Source: an uncultured Parabacteroides sp. (GTDB lineage Bacteria > Bacteroidota > Bacteroidia > Bacteroidales > Tannerellaceae). From it: DNA of 9,565 nt. Positions 5,482-9,565 of the stretch are shown here, in pieces. The stretch lies in contig URGO01000121.1 in NCBI GenBank assembly GCA_900547435.1, positions 1-9,565 of the forward strand, in the 5' to 3' direction. How positions within the stretch are numbered: position 1 is the first letter of the stretch; each line of letters opens with the position of its first letter. Below the pieces are notes generated by a model. It was not told the origin of the DNA, ran no database searches, and saw only the letters and a list, made by a program, of their open reading frames with translations. The position numbers and the translations under genes were made by a program.

Positions 5482-6930
5482 ATGCTTATTCAAACAAAAA
5501 ATAAAAACCGATATTATTTTTCTGAGAAGAAGAAAGAGGTTATACTCTTATCTCCTGTTCTGTTAGAAATAATTGCCCATAAAGGAGACATGGCTTCCTT
5601 ATCATCTACAGATACTGAAACCGTGTCATACTATCAAAAGAAATATGCGCTCCTGAAAGAAGCCGGTTATTTTGACCCGGAGAAAGAAAACAAAGACGAA
5701 CGGATAACCCGGGATCTTCTGGAAAGAGCCTTGGCCAATTCCACGCATGTGATATTTGAGACCACAGAGAATTGCAACCTGAAGTGCAAATACTGCGGTT
5801 ACAGCGAAATATATTCCACTTTTGAACAAAGAGGAAAACAGGAGCTGCCTTTCGCTAAAGCCAAAACATTTCTGGATTTCATGTTAGAACGGTGGAACTC
5901 TCCGCTAAATGTCTCCTACAACAAACGGATAACCCTAAGTTTTTATGGAGGTGAACCCCTTATGAATTTCCCTTTCATCGAGCAGGTCGTTAATTATGTG
6001 TCTACTTGGAAACTAAAAAATAACTACATCAGTTTCTCTATGACTACAAACGGAACGCTGTTAGATAAATACATTGACTTCCTAGTAAAATGGAAATTCA
6101 ACCTGTTTATCAGTATCGATGGCAATAAATTCCATAATGCGTTCCGCGTTTATTCCAACGGACGAGAATCCTTTGAAAAAGTCTTTGAAAACATATCCTT
6201 GCTAAAAAGAAGTTATCCGTCCTATTTCAGGAATAATGTAAATTTCAACAGTGTTTTTCATAAACGGAGTTCTTATGTAGAAGTATCTGATTTCTTCCAA
6301 AAAGAATTTAACAAGACACCTTTGTTTTTGCCTTTAAATACATTCGGTGTCATTAAAGAAAAAGAAAAGGAATTTGAACAACTGTATAAGAATCCGACCG
6401 AAGCATTAGACAACGAAAGTGTGTGCCATCCGGAAATAAAAGAAAAATTCTCTTCTGCGAACGCGCAATTGATAAGCATATTGAATTATTATGACAGCAA
6501 TTTGTTTGCGGACTATAATGCTCTGCGGTTTGACATAAAAAATGCAGTTTTGCCAACCGGGACTTGCATTCCTTTTCAAAACCGGATTTACGTTACCACA
6601 AGCGGAAAATTGTTGCCTTGCGAAAGAGTCGGCACCAGTTTTGTAATGGGTGAAATATCAGATAAACGTGTGGACATAGATTTTGAAGGTGTGGCTGAAT
6701 ATTACAATGATATGTTCAAGAAAGTAACGGCAGAACTTTGCGATAAGTGCAAAAACGTTTTTTGCAAATCTTGTCTCTTTACCATGAAAGAGAACAATCA
6801 TAAGCTACAATGCGGGAAATTTCTTTCCGAAAAGGGATTCAACCAATATGTTACTTCTTTGGTCGAAGAATATGAAGAGAATCCCCATATCATCACTAAT
6901 TTTATGACATCTTTAAAACAAAACAGCTGA
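5482..6930 (+). CDS. Radical SAM/SPASM peptide maturase (GG-Bacteroidales, TIGR04148-like)
   Basis: A 482-aa enzyme predicted to modify the core of the precursor at 4027. Residues 1-80 look like the peptide-binding N-terminal region of RiPP maturases. The radical SAM site is complete: CNLKCKYC at 98-105 supplies Cys98, Cys102 and Cys105 for the 4Fe-4S cluster, and GGEP lies at 156-159. SAM-barrel strands follow (SMTTNGTLL at 186-194, LFISIDG at 208-214). The C-terminal SPASM domain has seven cysteines in the usual order: Cys362, Cys380 (SGKLLPC), Cys420, Cys423, Cys428, Cys431 and Cys444. They are expected to hold two auxiliary Fe-S clusters. SPASM maturases often make thioether or carbon-carbon crosslinks; which one is made here cannot be read from sequence. 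The first 150 bases are AT-rich and the rest is near 40-50% GC. It starts 4 bp after the propeller gene and ends 7 bp before the second rSAM-like gene. Confidence 0.92.
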   Translation: MLIQTKNKNRYYFSEKKKEVILLSPVLLEIIAHKGDMASLSSTDTETVSYYQKKYALLKEAGYFDPEKENKDERITRDLLERALANSTHVIFETTENCNLKCKYCGYSEIYSTFEQRGKQELPFAKAKTFLDFMLERWNSPLNVSYNKRITLSFYGGEPLMNFPFIEQVVNYVSTWKLKNNYISFSMTTNGTLLDKYIDFLVKWKFNLFISIDGNKFHNAFRVYSNGRESFEKVFENISLLKRSYPSYFRNNVNFNSVFHKRSSYVEVSDFFQKEFNKTPLFLPLNTFGVIKEKEKEFEQLYKNPTEALDNESVCHPEIKEKFSSANAQLISILNYYDSNLFADYNALRFDIKNAVLPTGTCIPFQNRIYVTTSGKLLPCERVGTSFVMGEISDKRVDIDFEGVAEYYNDMFKKVTAELCDKCKNVFCKSCLFTMKENNHKLQCGKFLSEKGFNQYVTSLVEEYEENPHIITNFMTSLKQNS

Positions 6931-6937
6931 AACGCGT

Positions 6938-8152
6938 ATGGACAGACGATGGTTTTATTTTGACAATTATGTGTATGTGAACTATGTTGCACCGAACAAA
7001 GTGCTTTTATACAATACGTTGAATCATGATATGTTAACCTATCAAAATGATGGGATATACGCATTTGTGAAAGAGCTGACATCCATAGAAAACAACAATA
7101 TCATGGAGGTGGAATGTGAAGCCGATCCCGATGTGTACGGCTTCATTGTTGAGGCCAGAAATCATTATATGGGAGATTTGTTGCCCGTTCCTGAACATGG
7201 TAAAAAACCTATAGTGTTCCAATCCGCGCCTATGATATTGAGAGAAGGGCATTCCTATTATTATCAAGGCGATTCCATCCTGCATAATATCACTGAAATG
7301 ACATTTTATATCAACGAAACCTGTCCTTTTGATTGCAGGTTATGCGACCGATATTATAAACAAGCCGTTTGTTGTCACAAAGGGGGTGGAGACAAAGAAC
7401 TTCCTTGTGATACCATTATCTCGTGCCTGAACAGTTTGCAGGAAGCTTCCCTGTTCAAAGTCAATATAACCGGAGGGAACATATTGGCTTATGGGAACCT
7501 TGACAAATTGGTTGAAAAACTGAATGGCTTTTCTTTTAAGAAGGTATATATGATTAACACAAAGCATATCACAGATATCGAGAAAATATATCCCATCCTA
7601 CAGGATTCAAGGAATACAATCGAATTGCTATGTACGGACCGACAGGAATTGGAGAACGGACGTGTTATTTATACAAGGTTGAACTCAGAAAATGTCCAAA
7701 TAAACTTTTTTGTACAATCAGCGGATGACTTAAATTGGATAGAAACATTTTGCAAAGGACAAGAGCAAAACATCAATCTGACACCGTTTTATAATGGCGA
7801 CAATTATGAGTTTTTCCAAGAGAACATATTTGTTTCAAAGGAAGAGATAAAACAGGTACCGTATAAAAGCATAAAACGGAATTCTATTTTGAATAACTGT
7901 TTTTTCGGTTCATTAGTCTGCATGCCGAATGGCGATATCCATAGCAATTTGAATGATAGCAGTTTGGGGAACATAGAAAAGCAGTCTGTTGCATCAATGG
8001 TGTTTAAAGAACTAGAAAAGGGAGGCAGCTGGTTGCGGATTCGGAAAAATGCCAAGCCTTGTAACGAATGTCTGTATGCATCCATGTGCCCTCCATTGTC
8101 AAATTATGAGCAAGCTATGGGAAAGAACAATTTATGTACAATCATTAAATGA
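6938..8152 (+). CDS. rSAM-like SPASM protein ('pseudo-rSAM', TIGR04150-like) retaining CX3CX2C
   Basis: This 404-aa protein is the partner of the maturase upstream. It fits the family I recall as the pseudo-rSAM protein of the GG-Bacteroidales system. Residues 1-115 form an N-terminal region. CPFDCRLC at 129-136 is an intact CX3CX2C motif (Cys129, Cys133, Cys136), followed by a further CC at 145-146. The usual GGEP motif is replaced by TGGN at about 178-181, and the barrel after it is weakly conserved. The C-terminal part has a SPASM or twitch-like set: Cys321, Cys328 (CMPNGD), Cys375, Cys378, Cys384 and Cys400. The cluster-binding triad is therefore present although the fold looks drifted. 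It may be a real radical enzyme or a peptide-handling partner. It lies 7 bp after the maturase stop and 7 bp before the GT32 gene, so the three are one transcript. Confidence 0.82.
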   Translation: MDRRWFYFDNYVYVNYVAPNKVLLYNTLNHDMLTYQNDGIYAFVKELTSIENNNIMEVECEADPDVYGFIVEARNHYMGDLLPVPEHGKKPIVFQSAPMILREGHSYYYQGDSILHNITEMTFYINETCPFDCRLCDRYYKQAVCCHKGGGDKELPCDTIISCLNSLQEASLFKVNITGGNILAYGNLDKLVEKLNGFSFKKVYMINTKHITDIEKIYPILQDSRNTIELLCTDRQELENGRVIYTRLNSENVQINFFVQSADDLNWIETFCKGQEQNINLTPFYNGDNYEFFQENIFVSKEEIKQVPYKSIKRNSILNNCFFGSLVCMPNGDIHSNLNDSSLGNIEKQSVASMVFKELEKGGSWLRIRKNAKPCNECLYASMCPPLSNYEQAMGKNNLCTIIK

Positions 8153-8159
8153 AAAATCA

Positions 8160-8879
8160 ATGGGCATTCCAAAAATAATCCATCAAATATGGTCGGGCAT
8201 TGAAGAACCGCTACCGAATATCTTCAAATTGTTGGGCGACACGTGGAAACGCGATTATCCGGAATGGGAATACCGGGTTTGGGACAACCGGATGATGAAC
8301 GACTTTGTGCAGGAGCATTATCCGCAATACTGGACAGTATATCAGCAGTTCCCCTACAATATCCAGCGATGGGATGCCATCCGGTACCTGATATTGGACC
8401 AGATAGGCGGGATGTATGTGGATTTCGATTATGAATCGCTTAGCTCCATCGAACCGCTGATTGAGGGAAAAACCTGTTGTTTCTCGGAAGAGCCGGCAAC
8501 GCATGGCGGAGGATTCGAGTTGCAGATGGAGCATTATTTCAACAACGGCATGATGCTGAGTGTCCCGAACCATCCCTTTATGAAGAAGATTATCGAGGCG
8601 GTGTTTGCTCCTGAGGAGAACGGATATAACATACATCGGTTTGATTATGTGTTGCGGACTACCGGGCCGTGGAAGCTGATGCAGTTATATGCCGGTCTGA
8701 GCGAAGCGGAAAAGGCGGAGGTCTATCTGATTCCGAAAGAACAGGTAACGCCGTTTGATTTCCATCAGGCGCGGCGCGCCATTTTGGAAAAAGAGGAAAG
8801 CGAGGAATTGGAGGAGTGTCTGAAAGAGGCGTATGCCGTACATTACTTTTTCAGTGATTGGCGGAAACAGATAAAATAG
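8160..8879 (+). CDS. GT32-type glycosyltransferase with DXD sugar-binding region
   Basis: A 239-aa protein of the 'glycosyltransferase sugar-binding region containing DXD motif' family (PF04488, GT32-like). It starts MGIPKIIHQIWSG (residues 1-13), the usual opening of this family. RWDAIRYLILDQIGGMYVDF at 70-89 carries the conserved RxDxxRxxxL-GGxYxDxD signature, with Asp88-Phe89-Asp90 as the metal/nucleotide-sugar DXD site. An HYFNNGMM segment near 125-132 matches the acceptor-side region. There is no signal peptide or membrane segment, so it acts in the cytoplasm. An in-frame extension back to 8049 exists, but it overlaps the upstream gene by 104 bases and lacks family similarity, so the ATG at 8160 is chosen. 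It is GC-richer (about 47-57%) than the genes before it. Role in the cassette: probably a second sugar transferase acting on the peptide. A polysaccharide role is an alternative. Confidence 0.88.
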   Translation: MGIPKIIHQIWSGIEEPLPNIFKLLGDTWKRDYPEWEYRVWDNRMMNDFVQEHYPQYWTVYQQFPYNIQRWDAIRYLILDQIGGMYVDFDYESLSSIEPLIEGKTCCFSEEPATHGGGFELQMEHYFNNGMMLSVPNHPFMKKIIEAVFAPEENGYNIHRFDYVLRTTGPWKLMQLYAGLSEAEKAEVYLIPKEQVTPFDFHQARRAILEKEESEELEECLKEAYAVHYFFSDWRKQIK

Positions 8880-8900
8880 CTGATTATAGGTTCTCTTTCC

Positions 8901-9097
8901 GTTACTTTTGGCTTGACCCAAAAGTAACCAAAAGGTCAAGGCTTCGCCTGCTTCGCTGCTCGCTCCCTGCACTCCGCTGTTCGCATCGCAAACTCGCGCT
9001 TTGCGCTCAAACAGCGATGCTCCCGGGCGCTCCGTTCCGGTCGTTCGCTTGACGCTCACCAGCCGAGGCCGATCCTATCCAGCCTCGCCTTCGGCAT
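8901..9097. repeat. Right arm of inverted repeat bracketing the RiPP operon
   Basis: This arm begins 21 bases after the GT32 stop with the 11-bp hairpin GTTACTTTTGG (8901-8911) / CCAAAAGTAAC (8918-8928). CTTGACC after the first arm can alternatively pair with GGTCAAG at about 8934-8940. The segment 8901-9026 repeats 1132-1257 directly. The whole 8901-9097 segment is the approximate reverse complement of 1698-1890. The hairpin may define the 3' end of the operon mRNA, but no T-run follows it. Confidence 0.82.
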
Positions 9098-9157
9098 CGG
9101 GGCTCCGCATCACATCTTTTCTCCACGTCTTGTTGAGCGGAGCGAAGCGTAGTCGAA

Positions 9158-9243
9158 ACATCTCCTACGCCGGATGGTTGTAGAGACGCAATGTTTTGCG
9201 TCTTAAATGCACGCAGGAGATGTTATGACGCGGGAGGTATCTT
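9158..9243. repeat. Lone nested palindrome (third part of the composite unit)
   Basis: ACATCTCCTACG at 9158-9169 pairs with CGCAGGAGATGT at 9212-9223, with one wobble. A second stem inside (GAGACGCAA / TTGCGTCTT) resembles the one at 1485-1506. GGGAGGTATCTT ends the unit, as in the complete copies. It stands without the GCTCCCC hairpins before it, so the composite unit is made of separable modules. Confidence 0.8.
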
Positions 9244-9515
9244 AACCCCTCAGTCTCGCTTCGCGAGCCAGCTCCCCTAAGGACAGGGGAGCTATCCTAA
9301 GGATTTGAAAAAAGCTCCCCTGTTGTAGGGGAGCTCCCCGAAGGGGTGAGGGGTTACAATAGCGCATAACCGGATTAAAAATCTTGATACTCAACACAAT
9401 CGGATTGTAAATCCGATTGAACAGGGGAAACATCTCCTACGCCGGATGGTTGTAGAGACGCAATATTTTGCGTCTCAAGTGCACGCAAGAGATGTTATGA
9501 CGCGGGAGGTATCTT
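9244..9515. repeat. Composite palindromic repeat unit, second complete copy
   Basis: Same order of parts as 1267-1545: AGCTCCCCT/AGGGGAGCT at 9270-9293 and 9313-9335, CCCCGAAGGGG, AATCGGATT-GTA-AATCCGATT at 9398-9418, and the nested palindrome at 9430-9495. Hairpin arms are better conserved than loops and spacers. For example, the loop GCA has become GTA, and a GAGCGTAGGC-like spacer has been lost. A further copy starts at 9516. Confidence 0.85.
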
Positions 9516-9565
9516 AACCCCTCAGTCTCGCTTCGCGAGCCAGCTCCCCTAAGGACAGGGGAGCT
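9516..9565. repeat. Start of a third composite unit, cut by window end
   Basis: AACCCCTCAG through the hairpin AGCTCCCCT (9542-9550) / AGGGGAGCT (9557-9565) is identical to the start of the units at 1267 and 9244. The unit follows the previous one directly, so the composites are in tandem here. Confidence 0.8.

Larger units (their letters stand above)
8880..9565. other. Gene-free intergenic block of palindromic repeats after the operon
   Basis: About 690 bases with no credible gene. It holds the right arm of the inverted repeat (8901-9097), a lone nested palindrome (9158-9243), a complete composite unit (9244-9515) and the start of another composite (9516-9565) that is cut by the window end. 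Short open frames here are repeat-derived, with translations nearly identical to those from the upstream repeat block. Confidence 0.8.

Noticed and set aside
8049..8159. Longer start for the GT32 gene at 8049
   Set aside because: The extra 37 residues overlap the upstream gene in another frame and precede the canonical MGIPKIIHQIW start of the family.

Overview
The window looks like a chromosomal accessory region of a Bacteroidales bacterium, probably Bacteroides or Parabacteroides. Four things point there: a gene of the Bacteroidales-restricted DUF4248 family, a GG-Bacteroidales-type radical-SAM peptide cassette, a Bacteroides-type promoter (TTG, 20 bp, TAnnTTTG) and an absence of clear Shine-Dalgarno sites. 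The species cannot be fixed from the sequence alone.

Layout. Bases 1-141 hold the end of an intergenic repeat. Bases 142-1093 hold two small plus-strand accessory genes: a 232-aa protein of unknown function and a 67-aa DUF4248 protein. Bases 1094-1956 carry no credible gene and are packed with nested palindromic repeats. A promoter at 1957-1987 opens a six-gene plus-strand operon (2016-8879). In order it encodes a LanC-like/GT4 glycosyltransferase fusion, a 57-aa double-glycine-leader precursor peptide (4027-4200), a secreted 6-bladed beta-propeller protein, a radical SAM/SPASM maturase, a second rSAM-like SPASM protein (the 'pseudo-rSAM' of this system) and a GT32-type sugar transferase. Bases 8880-9565 are again repeats without a gene.

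How the genes probably work together. The precursor has a 26-residue leader ending ELKRIKGG and a Cys/Ser-rich 31-residue core starting SCSSWRCSCTS. The two rSAM-type proteins are the likely core-modifying enzymes, and the two glycosyltransferases suggest an added sugar. The propeller would act outside the cytoplasm. Cutting after GG needs a C39-type peptidase/ABC exporter, and none is encoded here. The chemistry of the product is unknown; this is inference from gene content.

Structure beyond the genes. Base composition changes abruptly inside the first operon gene (near 2860), near 5650 and near 8160, so the cassette looks assembled from pieces of different origin. An imperfect inverted repeat of about 190 bp (1698-1890 against 8901-9097) brackets the whole operon. 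The small two-gene block upstream is bracketed by the same repeat family in the same convergent arrangement.
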